Shown here in pieces: positions 1 to 9,464 of a stretch of 64,000 bases of DNA (its first letter is position 1; each line of letters opens with the position of its first letter). The stretch is from Nitrosomonas sp. (GTDB lineage Bacteria > Pseudomonadota > Gammaproteobacteria > Burkholderiales > Nitrosomonadaceae), in NCBI GenBank assembly GCA_019635215.1, contig JAHBZZ010000011.1:50985-114984 (forward strand). Reading direction: 5' to 3'. The translations under genes and the position numbers were made by a program. The notes beneath the pieces are model-generated. The model was not told the origin of the DNA. It ran no database searches and was given only the letters and a program-made list of their open reading frames with translations.

Positions 1-720
1 GATGTGGCGCGCAAACAGGCCGTGCTGGAAGGTTATAAGCTGCTGGCGCGCACGCTGGAATTGTCCGCGGAATTGCGTGTGCAGATTAATTCCACCGGCG
101 TGTTCCAGGTGCTGGAGCTTGCCGATCTGTTGCCGGATGAATTACGGGATGACCATATCCAGCTCGATCCGACGAAAGTGACTGTGGATATTTCGCGTTG
201 CGGATTGACCGTAGAAGAGCTGATCCGGGAATTGTTTGAGCACTACAACATTCAAGTGGAAAAATCAACATTTAACACGCTTACATTATTGCTTACAATC
301 GGAACCACGCGCAGCAAGGTTTCACGGCTGTACGATGCACTGATGCGCATTGCGCGTAAAAATCGCGCGCCGCGCCGCATTTACCGGACTGTGGAAATAC
401 CGCGCTTTACAGCGCTTTACTATTTGCCGCGCGATGCTTTTTATTGTGGTGGCGAATTGATGCCGCTATTGGATGAAAAGGATAGTGTGAATTCGGATCT
501 GAATAGCCGGGTGTGCGCGGATCAGATCACACCGTATCCCCCCGGAATTCCGGTGCTGGTTCCCGGTCAGCTCATTACGCGTGAAATAACGCATTATTTG
601 GCCGGTATGTTGCGTTCACAAAAACGCATCGCAGTGCATGGCATTGTTTATGATGGTTATTTGCCCTGCATCCGGTTGTTGACTGCAGAGGAAGAAAGAA
701 GTCTGAAAAGACTGGTTTAA
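1..720 (+). CDS. Orn/Lys/Arg decarboxylase, C-terminal part (5' end outside window)
   Basis: The reading frame is open from base 1, so the gene is cut by the window edge and only about the last 239 residues are present. The sequence resembles the C-terminal domain of fold-type-I, PLP-dependent ornithine/lysine/arginine decarboxylases (SpeA/LdcI/AdiA class). The diagnostic stretch ITPYPPGIPVLVPGQ lies around residue 175, and the end of the protein follows the usual domain boundary. The PLP lysine lies upstream and cannot be seen, so substrate choice (Arg, Lys or Orn) is open. A GTG at base 4 is an internal codon rather than the start. Function would be amino acid decarboxylation for polyamine synthesis or acid resistance (family knowledge). 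A second, unrelated decarboxylase of fold type III lies at 41242-42423. Confidence 0.85.
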   Translation, partial: DVARKQAVLEGYKLLARTLELSAELRVQINSTGVFQVLELADLLPDELRDDHIQLDPTKVTVDISRCGLTVEELIRELFEHYNIQVEKSTFNTLTLLLTIGTTRSKVSRLYDALMRIARKNRAPRRIYRTVEIPRFTALYYLPRDAFYCGGELMPLLDEKDSVNSDLNSRVCADQITPYPPGIPVLVPGQLITREITHYLAGMLRSQKRIAVHGIVYDGYLPCIRLLTAEEERSLKRLV

Positions 721-750
721 AAACATAAATGGATTAAAAGAGTCGACAGC

Positions 751-1683
751 GTGATCGTTAAAGATAAAGTTGCCTGGCCGCGGCTTCTGTTCTATTTCAG
801 GGGAACCAGTCTGGAAAGAACCTGGCCGCGTGTGTTGGTCGTGACGGTTGTATCCGTGGTCGTGACTTATGTGGAACTGTACTATAACATCGAGAAGTAC
901 ACGTTGACGACGACGCCGTTTACGCTGATCGGTATCGCGCTGGGTATTTTTCTGGGTTTCCGTAACAACGCGGCTTATGATCGGTTCTGGGAGGGGCGCA
1001 AACTATGGGGGGCGCTGGTCAACACCGCGCGTACACTTGCACGGCAGGCGTATTCCCTGATTGATGGTGCGCATGATGACAAGGCATTGCAACAGTTTCG
1101 TGAGGCTTTTGTCCGCCGTGTAATCGCCTTTGTGCATGCCATGCGTTGTCATTTGCGCCATGAGGATCCGGCAGCGGAGATTCAGAAATTTCTGTCCGCC
1201 GCGGATTGCTCGGCTGTACTCGCGTCAACCCACCGTCCGTTAACCATTTTGCAGCAACTGGGCCGCGATCTGGCCTATGCACGCAATCAGGGCTGGCTGC
1301 ATGAACTGAATCTTCCGTTTATCGATGCGCAGCTGGTCGAACTGTCCAATATTCTCGGCGCGTGCGAACGCATCAACAATACACCGATTCCGTTTACGTA
1401 TAGCATATTGATTCATCGCATCGTTGCAGTGTATTGTCTTTTCCTGCCGTTCGGTCTGGTTGAAATCAGCGGCGTCCTGACACCGATTGTTGTGCTATTC
1501 ATTTCCTACGCATTTTTTGAACTCGATGCGATCGGTGACGAAATTGAGAACCCTTTCGGCAAGGATCCCAATGATCTGCCGCTATCCACCATTTCACGCA
1601 CCATAGAGATCAATCTTCTGGAGTTGATTAACAGCCCGGAAAAACCGGAGCCGCTCAAACCCAAGAATAATATTCTGCTATGA
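751..1683 (+). CDS. Bestrophin-like (UPF0187) membrane channel protein
   Basis: 310 residues starting at GTG 751, 30 bp after the decarboxylase stop. The start gives the family N-terminus (MIVKDKVAWPRLLFYF), and no better start lies nearby. The pattern GIALGIFLGFRNNAAYDRFWEGR around residues 61-83 is typical of bacterial bestrophin homologues. Hydrophobic segments sit near residues 25-45, 57-72, 222-240 and 245-260. Bacterial members studied so far form pentameric ion channels; ion selectivity cannot be read from the sequence. It may be cotranscribed with the upstream decarboxylase given the short gap, although no strong Shine-Dalgarno is visible. Family assignment is firm, physiological role unknown. 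Confidence 0.85.
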   Translation: MIVKDKVAWPRLLFYFRGTSLERTWPRVLVVTVVSVVVTYVELYYNIEKYTLTTTPFTLIGIALGIFLGFRNNAAYDRFWEGRKLWGALVNTARTLARQAYSLIDGAHDDKALQQFREAFVRRVIAFVHAMRCHLRHEDPAAEIQKFLSAADCSAVLASTHRPLTILQQLGRDLAYARNQGWLHELNLPFIDAQLVELSNILGACERINNTPIPFTYSILIHRIVAVYCLFLPFGLVEISGVLTPIVVLFISYAFFELDAIGDEIENPFGKDPNDLPLSTISRTIEINLLELINSPEKPEPLKPKNNILL

Positions 1684-1881
1684 TGACAGGGCCGGAAGCT
1701 GTAAAGCATTGCGGCGGCGCTTGAATCTGAACCCGTATTTGTGACCGTACGGGTAGCGATAAGATTGGTATTACGATGAACTGCCGTTAACAGCCTGTTA
1801 ATGCGCTGCCATGAGTTTGTCATACTTCGGAAGAATGCCTGTGAATCGTTATTTTAACGCACCCAGTGCAAAGGAGATGAA

Positions 1882-2121
1882 ATGAAACCCGAAAAACATG
1901 ATTTGCATCACGAGTTTCCTGAACACCATGATCGCATCCATGCGTTGAAATTGAGCAATGCGCATTTCTCGCGCCTGTTTGATGAATACCATGATGTCAA
2001 TCGTGAAGTGCGCCGGATTGAAGAAGGCGTAGAGAATACTTCCGATGATTATCTTGAGCATTTAAAGAAAAAGCGGCTGATGTTGAAAGATCAATTGCTT
2101 GACATGATCATACACGCCTGA
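1882..2121 (+). CDS. YdcH/DUF465 family small protein
   Basis: 79 residues preceded by a good ribosome binding site (AAGGAG six bases upstream of the ATG). It is highly charged, with a His-rich N-terminus (HDLHHEFPEHHDRIH) and a C-terminal helical region containing the DUF465 signature of a short Leu/Lys helix (LKKKRLMLKDQLL). Such proteins are short helical hairpins of unknown function, common in Proteobacteria. It stands alone, with about 200 bp of non-coding sequence upstream and 150 bp downstream. A frame on the opposite strand here is a shadow with no family resemblance. Confidence 0.85.
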   Translation: MKPEKHDLHHEFPEHHDRIHALKLSNAHFSRLFDEYHDVNREVRRIEEGVENTSDDYLEHLKKKRLMLKDQLLDMIIHA

Positions 2122-2275
2122 TGCGCATCATAGGGCCGCATTGTGTGCATTGATCATGTGCAAGTTGTTTAAATGGCAGGAGCGGATGTCATGCGCAGCA
2201 CACAATAGGTGTGTATGCAACCGGAATCCGCCATACAATGTTTTCTTGATTTAACCAGACGGATAAGGAGTTGAA

Positions 2276-2818
2276 ATGATGCGTAGTCTTTTGATTTTGA
2301 TAATGACTGGATTTGTTTTCCCGGCATGGGGCTGCAACAGTGCGCTGCTCGATCAGGATTTCCGCAAGCTGGCGCAGACCGATACGGTGAACTTATGCGA
2401 GGCCTATTCCGGCAAAGTATTGCTGGTGGTGAATACTGCGAGTAAATGCGGCTACACGCCACAATATGAAGGATTGGAACAGCTTTACCGGAAATACGAA
2501 CAACAGGGATTGGTCGTACTCGGGTTTCCGTCCAATGATTTCATGGGGCAGGAACCAGGTGCCGAAACCGAAATTCAGGATTTCTGCCGTATGAATTATG
2601 GCGTGCAATTCCCGATGTTTGAGAAAATCGCCGTGAAGAATGTGCAAGCACATCCTTTCTATGTTCAGCTGGCTGAATTGTCGGGCACCTACCCGACCTG
2701 GAATTTCCACAAATACCTGATCGGCCGCGACGGTAAGCTGATCACGCAATTCAGTCCGCATACCGCGCCGTTTGATCCGGCCGTTGTGACCGCTATTGAA
2801 CAGGCGTTAAAGCTTTAA
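2276..2818 (+). CDS. Glutathione peroxidase family protein, exported
   Basis: 180 residues with two adjacent ATG codons; the AAGGAG at about 2264-2269 suits either. The first 19 residues are hydrophobic and end in AWGC, so the protein is probably exported; the match to a lipobox is poor. The peroxidatic site is NTASKCGYT with Cys58 in place of selenocysteine. The supporting motifs FPSNDFMGQEPG (Gln) and TWNFHKYL (Trp-Asn) complete the catalytic tetrad. Non-animal Cys-type members usually reduce peroxides with thioredoxin rather than glutathione (family knowledge). A periplasmic location fits protection of the envelope from lipid peroxides. The gene looks monocistronic. Confidence 0.88.
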   Translation: MMRSLLILIMTGFVFPAWGCNSALLDQDFRKLAQTDTVNLCEAYSGKVLLVVNTASKCGYTPQYEGLEQLYRKYEQQGLVVLGFPSNDFMGQEPGAETEIQDFCRMNYGVQFPMFEKIAVKNVQAHPFYVQLAELSGTYPTWNFHKYLIGRDGKLITQFSPHTAPFDPAVVTAIEQALKL

Positions 2819-2891
2819 ACGGTAAGAAATAGCCCGGTGCAGTAATCGAGCACGATCCGGGTCGTACTCGTTCGTTGGTGCATCCATGAAA

Positions 2892-4934
2892 TCAGTGCGC
2901 ATGTTCGCCTGGCGGCGGCATGATTTCATCTTCCGCGTTCAGCATACCGAGTTGTTGTGTCAACGCGTTGATATTCTGATAGCCGAATCCTTCAAATTGG
3001 GCATTCCAACGCGCGCGCAGATATCCGAAACGGTCAATAATGAATTCAATGTGCTCGGGCTTGAGGCCCGGGCCGTTCAGATCCGGCACTGTTCTGACAC
3101 GGCGGTAGAGCCTGTAGGTGTCGCTGATTTCCGACCAGCCGTCGGTGATTACCGGGAACGGGACAAGTTCGCTGACAGCCTGCAATTCCTGTTCGCTGAG
3201 TGGCTGCATCGGGACCGCCAGAATGGCCGTGTTGTATTCGTTGTAGATACGGTCATAGGTATGTTTCAGTTGAAGCAGGCGCGGCTGGGACTGTGGCCAG
3301 CTGAATAACACCAGAACCACGTTCCGGTCGTAGCGGAAATCCTTCAAATCGCCACTCGAACCGTCATTGGTGGAATAATAGAACACGGGTGCGCTGACCG
3401 CGGGCATTTGCGGAGCAATCATGCTGCCGAGCAGGCGCGCATCGAAGCCGCGCGACAAAGTGTGCAGGAAATTGACGATGTCCCAGATATCTTCTTCGTT
3501 CAATTTATCGCCGAAACCGGGCATTGAGGTGTCAGGGACACCGAAAGTGATCTGGTGATAAAGATTGCCCACTGTGTGTCGGGCCGTATGCGGTTCGGTC
3601 AGCAGATCAGTCGGTGGTGTGGACAGCGTATCGGCCAGTCTGCCATTGCCTTTACCCTGTGGACCGTGACAGTCGGCGCAGTGCGTGGCAAACAGTTGCG
3701 CGCCATGTGCGATCGAAATGGCGTCAAGTGGCACCTCGGGTTTCATATAGGTTTCAGGATAGGCTTCAATGGTGATCGGCGGCAGCGCGATAGCCAGCGC
3801 AGCGGCTGCCAGCGCGCCGGGCGCCATGACGGCTTTTTTCCAATGCCAGTCATACTTCAGACTGAACCAGACCATAAAAACGGCAACGCAGAACAGTGCA
3901 GTGCCCAGCCAGAACATGGCCTCGACGCCGGTTTCTTCCCAGTTGGCATCAATCGAAAAACGGAACGGAAAAGGCCAGTTATCGATCATGGCGTGTTTTC
4001 CTGGCAGTGTGTTGGCCAGGATGGTCGCCAGCAGAATCAGCAGCAGCGCGAGTAAGAATTCTATGCGCACCCATTTTCCGAGATACAGACTGCTCCCGGT
4101 GGTGCGGTAATTGTCGAAGCGATCGCGATCAGTGCTTTGTGCCAGCATAGGAAGCCATTTGTGCCGCGCTTTGTACGCAATGACCAAAATAGCCGCGAGC
4201 AAAGCGATTTTGAGCGTGAGCAACCCGCCATAAGCGCTTGCAGCCAGCGTGTGATAATAATTGCCGATCATGCGATCGGTCACGATCAGCCCTGTTACCA
4301 TGAGCAGCAGCATGGCCGGCAGCGCGATGGTTGAAAAAATTTCCAGGCTTGAGGTATTGGTGGAACGTTTATTTTTGTCGGTTTCATGATGATTGCTGGA
4401 GAGGATCAGCAGAAATACCGGCAACGCGCCAAACCATATGCCCGCAAACAGAAGGTGCAGCACAAAAGGTGCAATGGCCGCAAACGACATTTCGTCCGCG
4501 CTCGAATGACTGACGAAAGCGCCCGCAATCAACGGCAAAGCGGCCGTAAAAGCCAGAAACGCGTAACGGCCGCGCGAACGTGTCTTGCCTAGGGTATAAA
4601 TGACGACCGCAAACAAAAACACAGCCAGCACAATACGGATCAACGCGATTTTCCCGACCTGGGCATGGTGAATGAACTGCAACCAAGCCTGAGGCATCCA
4701 GGCATTGGTTTCATTGCCTGTTGCATTGCCGGTTGTCGTGGCCAGTAAGCCGATCAATCCCAGTACAATCAGAATCGCGAGCCACGGAAACATTTTTTCC
4801 ACGCGGGATACCCACGGCGCTTCGGATAAAACCTGTCGTGATCCGGTAACGATCAGAAAAAAACTGCTGCCAAACAAGATCAAATTTGCGGTCAATTGTG
4901 ACCAGTGTACAAAATTAGCAATGATATTAAGCAT
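2892..4934 (-). CDS. CopD-domain / cytochrome c / thioredoxin-like fusion membrane protein
   Basis: 680 residues in three parts. Residues 1-315 are a multi-helix membrane domain like the copper resistance protein CopD (hydrophobic segments near 10-30, 50-66, 97-115, 124-145, 155-177, 202-219, 235-253 and 292-308). After another one or two helices (340-390), residues 405-495 are a class I cytochrome c domain with heme motif CADCH at 419-423 and probable axial Met471 (DTSMPGF). Residues 515-665 resemble an AhpC/thioredoxin-like fold but show no CXXC. It is transcribed divergently from trxC and lies near copA/copZ, suggesting copper or redox handling at the periplasmic face. Its exact role is not known to me; an electron-transfer or copper-uptake role is inference. 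Confidence 0.8.
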   Translation of the reverse strand: MLNIIANFVHWSQLTANLILFGSSFFLIVTGSRQVLSEAPWVSRVEKMFPWLAILIVLGLIGLLATTTGNATGNETNAWMPQAWLQFIHHAQVGKIALIRIVLAVFLFAVVIYTLGKTRSRGRYAFLAFTAALPLIAGAFVSHSSADEMSFAAIAPFVLHLLFAGIWFGALPVFLLILSSNHHETDKNKRSTNTSSLEIFSTIALPAMLLLMVTGLIVTDRMIGNYYHTLAASAYGGLLTLKIALLAAILVIAYKARHKWLPMLAQSTDRDRFDNYRTTGSSLYLGKWVRIEFLLALLLILLATILANTLPGKHAMIDNWPFPFRFSIDANWEETGVEAMFWLGTALFCVAVFMVWFSLKYDWHWKKAVMAPGALAAAALAIALPPITIEAYPETYMKPEVPLDAISIAHGAQLFATHCADCHGPQGKGNGRLADTLSTPPTDLLTEPHTARHTVGNLYHQITFGVPDTSMPGFGDKLNEEDIWDIVNFLHTLSRGFDARLLGSMIAPQMPAVSAPVFYYSTNDGSSGDLKDFRYDRNVVLVLFSWPQSQPRLLQLKHTYDRIYNEYNTAILAVPMQPLSEQELQAVSELVPFPVITDGWSEISDTYRLYRRVRTVPDLNGPGLKPEHIEFIIDRFGYLRARWNAQFEGFGYQNINALTQQLGMLNAEDEIMPPPGEHAH

Positions 4935-5152
4935 AATGAATACAAATAGGCTGTTGATGGGTCAACTGCGAATCATACGGCTGAAATATGGTGGATTTCA
5001 GAAAAATCCTGAAGCCGGAGTGCGTGACATTTTACCGTGCGCGGAAGGATATTCAAGTCAGTGATATGTTTATGTTACTTGACCGCTGTCTGCGTTATTT
5101 GAGCCGTACAAGTTATAATATGCGGCTTTCAACGACCTGAATAGATATCATC

Positions 5153-5593
5153 ATGAGTGAGTCGATACATCTGGTTTGTCCGCAGTGTGAAGCGATTAAC
5201 CGTATTCCGTCTGCCCGGCTGCGCGATCAGCCGAAATGCGGCAAGTGCCATCAGCCACTGTTTAACGGCCAGCTGGTGGAGTTAACGGTATCTGCTTTTC
5301 AGAAACATGTTCAGCATAATGACATTCCGGTACTCGTTGATTTCTGGGCGCCGTGGTGCGGGCCGTGCAGGGTGATGGCGCCGCAGTTTGCGCAGGCAGC
5401 GGCGCAGCTCGAACCCCGGGTGCGTTTCGCAAAAGTAAATACCGATGCTGAACAGGTGCTCGGTGCACAGTATGGTATTCGCAGCATTCCGACGCTGGTG
5501 TTGTTTCAGGATGGCCGTGAGGCGGCGCGGCAGCCAGGCGCGATGAGCGCTGCGGATATTGTGCGGTGGGTATCCGGTAAAATGACCGCCTGA
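5153..5593 (+). CDS. trxC: Thioredoxin 2 (zinc-ribbon thioredoxin)
   Basis: 146 residues. The N-terminal zinc ribbon has the paired cysteines CPQC (9-12) and CGKC (29-32), and the thioredoxin fold carries the active site WCGPC at 68-72. This two-part build is diagnostic for TrxC, a cytosolic disulfide reductase linked to oxidative stress. The cis-proline region (SIPTLVLF) is present. It is read divergently from the CopD fusion gene and ends five bases before the convergent copZ stop. A TATAAT at 5114-5119 lies upstream, but I see no well-spaced -35 box. Confidence 0.93.
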   Translation: MSESIHLVCPQCEAINRIPSARLRDQPKCGKCHQPLFNGQLVELTVSAFQKHVQHNDIPVLVDFWAPWCGPCRVMAPQFAQAAAQLEPRVRFAKVNTDAEQVLGAQYGIRSIPTLVLFQDGREAARQPGAMSAADIVRWVSGKMTA

Positions 5594-5597
5594 CGCG

Positions 5598-5807
5598 TTA
5601 GTCGGCTATGTCAAATCCGGCGTCGCTGATCGCTGCCTTTAACCGGTCGATGCCGGTGTGGACCGGGTCATGCTGTATGACTGCTTCAGCGTTTTCGAGC
5701 GATACATCCACCTGACCGACGCCCGGTAGTTTCTCAAGTACGGTTCTGACGCTGTTGACGCAACCGCCGCAGGTCATGCCCTGGATTTTAAGGGTGGTTG
5801 TCTGCAT
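5598..5807 (-). CDS. copZ: Copper chaperone, heavy-metal-associated domain
   Basis: 69 residues forming a single HMA ferredoxin-like domain with the metal site GMTCGGC (Cys13 and Cys16). It lies 29 bp downstream of copA on the same strand, so the pair is probably one transcript. The chaperone would carry Cu(I) in the cytosol to the N-terminal domains of the CopA ATPase (established for CopZ/CopA pairs). Its end almost abuts the convergent trxC gene. Confidence 0.9.
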   Translation of the reverse strand: MQTTTLKIQGMTCGGCVNSVRTVLEKLPGVGQVDVSLENAEAVIQHDPVHTGIDRLKAAISDAGFDIAD

Positions 5808-5836
5808 TCGGTATTTTCCTTTCTGTAGTATGTTGT

Positions 5837-8230
5837 TTATTGATTGGGATGCCAGCGTTTCAGCAGCAACGAGTTGCTGACCACGGAGACTGAGCTCATC
5901 GCCATGGCCGCGCCTGCGATGACGGGATTCAGCATGCCGACTGCGGCCAGCGGAATACCCAGCACATTATAGATAAAAGCAAAGAACAGGTTCTGGCGGA
6001 TTTTTCTGAGCGTTGCGCGCGACAGCGAAATTGCATCCGCGACGCTCATCAGGTCGTTGCGGATCAGCGTAATGTCCGCTGCCTCGATGGCAACATCGGA
6101 ACCCGCGCCGATGGCGAAGCTGACATCGGCTGCGGCAAGTGCCGGCGCATCGTTGATGCCGTCGCCGACCATGCCGGTGACTGTGCCGTTTTCCTTGAGT
6201 TTCTTGACTTCCGCTGCTTTGTCCTGCGGCAGTACTTCGGCGCGGTAGATCATGATGCCGGTGCGTTTGGCGATGGCGGCGGCGGTTAAAGGATTGTCGC
6301 CGGTGAGCATGACGACTTCGATGCCCATATCTTGCAAGCGTTGTACCGCTTTGACCGATGTGTCGCGCAGGCGGTCGGCGATGGCAAGATAACCCAGAAT
6401 CCGGGCGCTGTCATTGTCCAGCGCTGCTACGCCGATAACCGTTTTACCCTCGGATTGCAGGACTGTAATTTTATCGTTGTTCAGCGTTGCGCCATGTTGT
6501 GCAAGGAATTGCGGCGAACCGAGCAGGTATGGTGTGGCATCGATGCGGGCTTTGATGCCGCTGCCGGTGACGGCTGTGAAATCAGTGGCCGGTTTGAGCG
6601 TAACATTCATTTTTTCCGCACGATCCATGACGGCGCGGGCCAGCGGGTGTTCGGAGCCTTGTTCCAGCGAAGCCGCGATTTGTATGAATGTTTGTTCATC
6701 GAGCGTATCGGCGGGAATGATATCGGTGACTTGCGGTTTGCCTTCGGTCAGCGTGCCGGTTTTATCGACAATCACAGTCTGGATTTTTTCAGCGTGTTCA
6801 AGCGCGGCGGCGTTCTTGACCAGCACGCCAGCCTGTGCGCCACGGCCGGTGCCGACCATGATGGCGGTTGGTGTGGCTAGTCCCAGCGCGCACGGGCAGG
6901 CAATGACCAGCACCGCGACGGCGTTGATCAGCGCGGTGACGAAATCGGCGGTCAGCCACCAGGTTATGCCAAGTGTGAAAATACTGATGACGACCACGAC
7001 AGGTACGAAGATACCGGATACAGTGTCGGCCATGCGTTGAATCGGCGCTTTTGAGCCTTGCGCTTCTTCGACCAGACGAATAATGGCGGCGAGCTGGGTG
7101 CGCGCGCCGACACTGGTCGCGCGGCATTTGAGCAGACCCTGCTGATTGGTCGTGGCAGCGAAGACTTCTGTACCGGGTTGTTTGCCGACAGGCAGGCTTT
7201 CACCGGTCAGCATGGCCTCGTTGACGCTTGAAGCACCCTCGATCACCACGCCATCGACGGGCAGATTTTCGCCCGGCCGCACGATAAAAATGTCACCGGC
7301 TTTCAGACTGTCGGCGGGTACTTCAACGATTCTGCCGTCGCGTTCGATACGGGCGGTTTTCGGTTGCAGTTTGATGAGTGCTTCGATGGCTTCGGATGTC
7401 CTGTCTTTGGCGCGCGCTTCCATCAGCTTGCCGAGCAGTACCAGCGTGATGATCGCGGCGCTGGCTTCAAAATAGACATGCTGGTCGAGTGAAAAGACAG
7501 TGACGGCCGCGCTGAAAAAATAAGCCATACTGGTGCCCAACGCGACCAGAACATCCATGTTGGCGCCGCCGCCGCGCAGTGCATGCCATGCGCCGATATA
7601 AAAACGCTTGCCGATCCAGAACTGTACCGGCGTGGCCAGCAGCCATTGCAGCCAATGCGGCAGCAGATCCATGCCGTGACCGGTAAACATCCCGACCATT
7701 TGTACTACCAGTGGCAGCGTGAGTATGGCGGAAATCCAGAACAAACGCAGTTCAGCCCGGTAGGCGGCCTGACGGCGCGCTTTTTCTTCGGCATGGCTGG
7801 TCTCGCTGATTTCGGTTGCGCCATAACCGGCATCGACCACTGCCGCGATCAGACGGTCAACGGTCATTGTGCCGGGAACAAAACGGATTTTTGCGGTTTC
7901 GGTGGCGACATTGACGCTGGCAGTAACGCCGGGCAATCTGTTCAGCGCTTTTTCGATATGCGTGCCGCAGGCGGCACAGGTCATTTTATGCAGCTGCAAC
8001 TGCACGGTTTGCGGCGTAATGTGAAAACCTGCTTTTTCGATGGCTTCGATCAGCGTGCCGGTTTTGATTTGCCGGTCGTCATAGTGTATGCGCGCTTTTT
8101 CGCTGGCGAAATTAACCGCGGCTTCAACGCCAGGCAGCTTGTTCAGGTTCTTCTCGATACGTGTCGCGCAGGCGGCGCAGGTCATGCCCTCAATGGGTAA
8201 TTCGATGTGCTTCTGTGTCGCCGTATTCAT
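5837..8230 (-). CDS. copA: Cu(I)-exporting P1B-type ATPase
   Basis: 797 residues. Two N-terminal HMA domains carry GMTCAAC (Cys18/21) and KMTCAAC (Cys85/88). The intramembrane metal site is CPC at 445-447, the phosphorylation site is DKTGT with Asp489, and the ATP hinge GDGINDAP is present. The C-terminal helices hold the P1B-1 pattern of Tyr-Asn and Met-Ser-Ser residues ([20 protein letters not shown]), which indicates Cu(I) specificity. The start is supported by an AGGAAA ribosome binding site. It pumps excess copper from cytosol to periplasm. The integron remnant lies directly upstream. No CueR-type operator was recognised in the 5' region. Confidence 0.95.
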   Translation of the reverse strand: MNTATQKHIELPIEGMTCAACATRIEKNLNKLPGVEAAVNFASEKARIHYDDRQIKTGTLIEAIEKAGFHITPQTVQLQLHKMTCAACGTHIEKALNRLPGVTASVNVATETAKIRFVPGTMTVDRLIAAVVDAGYGATEISETSHAEEKARRQAAYRAELRLFWISAILTLPLVVQMVGMFTGHGMDLLPHWLQWLLATPVQFWIGKRFYIGAWHALRGGGANMDVLVALGTSMAYFFSAAVTVFSLDQHVYFEASAAIITLVLLGKLMEARAKDRTSEAIEALIKLQPKTARIERDGRIVEVPADSLKAGDIFIVRPGENLPVDGVVIEGASSVNEAMLTGESLPVGKQPGTEVFAATTNQQGLLKCRATSVGARTQLAAIIRLVEEAQGSKAPIQRMADTVSGIFVPVVVVISIFTLGITWWLTADFVTALINAVAVLVIACPCALGLATPTAIMVGTGRGAQAGVLVKNAAALEHAEKIQTVIVDKTGTLTEGKPQVTDIIPADTLDEQTFIQIAASLEQGSEHPLARAVMDRAEKMNVTLKPATDFTAVTGSGIKARIDATPYLLGSPQFLAQHGATLNNDKITVLQSEGKTVIGVAALDNDSARILGYLAIADRLRDTSVKAVQRLQDMGIEVVMLTGDNPLTAAAIAKRTGIMIYRAEVLPQDKAAEVKKLKENGTVTGMVGDGINDAPALAAADVSFAIGAGSDVAIEAADITLIRNDLMSVADAISLSRATLRKIRQNLFFAFIYNVLGIPLAAVGMLNPVIAGAAMAMSSVSVVSNSLLLKRWHPNQ

Positions 8231-8299
8231 TGCTATTTTTCCTCATGGTGACGCGGGTCGGTCTGCCGCCGGATCGATGTGCAAGCCGGTAATACCCAT

Positions 8300-8783
8300 C
8301 ATATGGCGACCGGCGCATAAAAATCAACCATGTTGTGCAGTGTGGTGCTGATATGGGGGCAGGGGTTGCAGATTGCTTGCCCGGACGTCGCCACATCATA
8401 CCTTCCCGGACAATGATTTCATGGCGGGGAATTCGATATTCTTGATCCGTAAGTGTACACACTCCGTTAACAGGTTGTGCACTTCTTGAACGGTTAGTAC
8501 TACCGGCAATCGTACTGGATGTTTGGCACGTTACATCGATGCCAGCTATGTACCGTCTTGTATAAAAACAGCAGAACGCACAAAGCCTGATTCTGAATAG
8601 ACGCAGCCACATTGCGTTTAACGGCGAGATGAGTCAGAAACGATTCAATCTCCCTTTCTCCCATCGTGTTCGGATGCTGCTTATCGTGAAAGAAAATAAA
8701 GCGATCCAGGCACTATAATAATGCCTGAATCTGTCCCGTACCTGATCCAAAAGCCGAGGCTTGTTTTCTATGGGTCTATTCAT
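8300..8783 (-). pseudogene. intI: Integron integrase intI pseudogene (multiple frameshifts and deletions)
   Basis: On the minus strand I can follow an IntI-type tyrosine recombinase in pieces. The pieces are: an ATG at 8783 with residues ending in RDRFRHYY; a 52-codon block at 8706-8551 in another frame, containing FIFFHDKQHP, ESFLTHLAV, NVAASIQNQAL and LLFLYKTV (the SAM-like N-terminal domain of integron integrases); PVVLTVQEVHNLL at 8506-8462; and RHEIIVREG at 8426-8400. A doubtful piece near 8300-8370 reads like SLQ-PL-HH. Box I with the catalytic Arg, the IntI-specific insertion and the catalytic Tyr region are missing. Normal IntI is about 320-340 residues. It is divergent from the cassettes, the standard integron layout. 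The call rests on family memory of IntI motifs but several independent blocks agree. Confidence 0.82.
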
Positions 8784-8938
8784 CGGGCTTGTTTGTGGAT
8801 CTAACAAAGTTTGATATGATGAAACCTAAATCGGTGTATTGTCATAATATTGAAGGAGATAGCATGCAACTTTCCGTGTTAGGTTTCATTCTTGACGTAA
8901 ACTATTGCGTCATTTCGGACGTATAATTCTAGTTAGGC
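8784..8938 (+). other. attI-like region between intI remnant and first cassette
   Basis: No gene. The interval between the intI start and the first cassette ends in a consensus recombination core GTTAGGC (8932-8938; cleavage expected after the G). A second core-like GTTAGGT lies at 8878-8884. An 11-bp inverted repeat, ATGAAACCTAA (8819-8829) with TTAGGTTTCAT (8879-8889), brackets about 50 bp. TTGACG (8892-8897) and TATAAT (8922-8927) resemble promoter hexamers but are 24 bp apart, too far for a standard Pc promoter. The attI role is inferred from position. Confidence 0.6.
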
Positions 8939-8983
8939 CTCGTAACCTACCGACTGCGGCCACTCCACTGCTGCCGGTCTCCC

Positions 8984-9391
8984 GTGCCAATCCCAATGTC
9001 CGCCAAACCTTACCCATTCTCAGCAGTCATCTACGCCAAAGATGCTCAATGCCTTGCCAGCTTTTACGAAGACATGCTGTCTTTGTCTCGGGTGGAAGAA
9101 GGACCAGGGTTCATCTTTCTAGCTTCCGAAGGCCTTGAACTGAGTGTTGTTCAAGCACCCGCAGCAATCGCTGAGTCCATCAGGCTTACCGACCCACCGG
9201 AAGTGCGTGAAGTAACGCCGATCAAGCTGTCGTTCCAGGTAGCTGACATTAAACGCACGAGAATCACGGTTCAACGCTTGGGCGGAGGCCTTAAAGAACC
9301 CGAAGCTACTTGGTCGTGGCGTGGCGCTTTGCATCTTGATGGCTTCGACCCCGAAGGCAATGTCTTCCAGTTGCGGCAAAGCGAGGCCTAA
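8984..9391 (+). CDS. VOC (glyoxalase/bleomycin-resistance fold) protein, integron cassette 1
   Basis: 135 residues from GTG 8984; an in-frame ATG at 8996 is an equally good start. The fold is a single VOC unit: YPFSAVIYAKDAQCLASFYEDMLSL at the N-terminus, the central beta-strand block (IKLSFQVADI), and a C-terminal HLDGFDPEGNVFQL strand whose Asp-Pro-Glu-Gly-Asn is typical. VOC proteins act as metal-dependent lyases, dioxygenases or antibiotic-binding proteins, and the substrate cannot be named here. Small VOC genes are frequent integron cargo. The TAA stop overlaps the attC core that follows. Confidence 0.8.
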   Translation: MPIPMSAKPYPFSAVIYAKDAQCLASFYEDMLSLSRVEEGPGFIFLASEGLELSVVQAPAAIAESIRLTDPPEVREVTPIKLSFQVADIKRTRITVQRLGGGLKEPEATWSWRGALHLDGFDPEGNVFQLRQSEA

Positions 9392-9451
9392 CCCATCGGT
9401 CAACCGGACAGGCCCCTTGCCGCAGCGTGCCGGTTACCTCGAACGTTAGAA
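9386..9451 (+). repeat. attC site 1 (after VOC cassette)
   Basis: 66 bp. The 1R core is GCCTAAC (9386-9392) and the other end is GTTAGAA (9445-9451), one mismatch from GTTRRRY. Inside, GGTCAACCGG pairs with CCGGTTACC, leaving one unpaired G, the extrahelical-base asymmetry expected of a folded attC bottom strand. The VOC stop codon lies in the core. Confidence 0.75.
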
Positions 9452-9464
9452 TAGGAAAAATATA

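Noticed and set aside
3555-4055. Long open frames on the plus strand within the CopD fusion gene
   Set aside because: They lie entirely opposite a gene with clear domains and motifs and have no family resemblance.
5114-5119. TATAAT upstream of trxC as a promoter
   Set aside because: No -35 box at acceptable distance; TTGACC at 5079 is 29 bp away.
8892-8927. TTGACG and TATAAT as a cassette promoter (Pc) in the attI region
   Set aside because: The spacing is 24 bp, well outside the 16-19 bp range; reported only as a remark in the attI entry.
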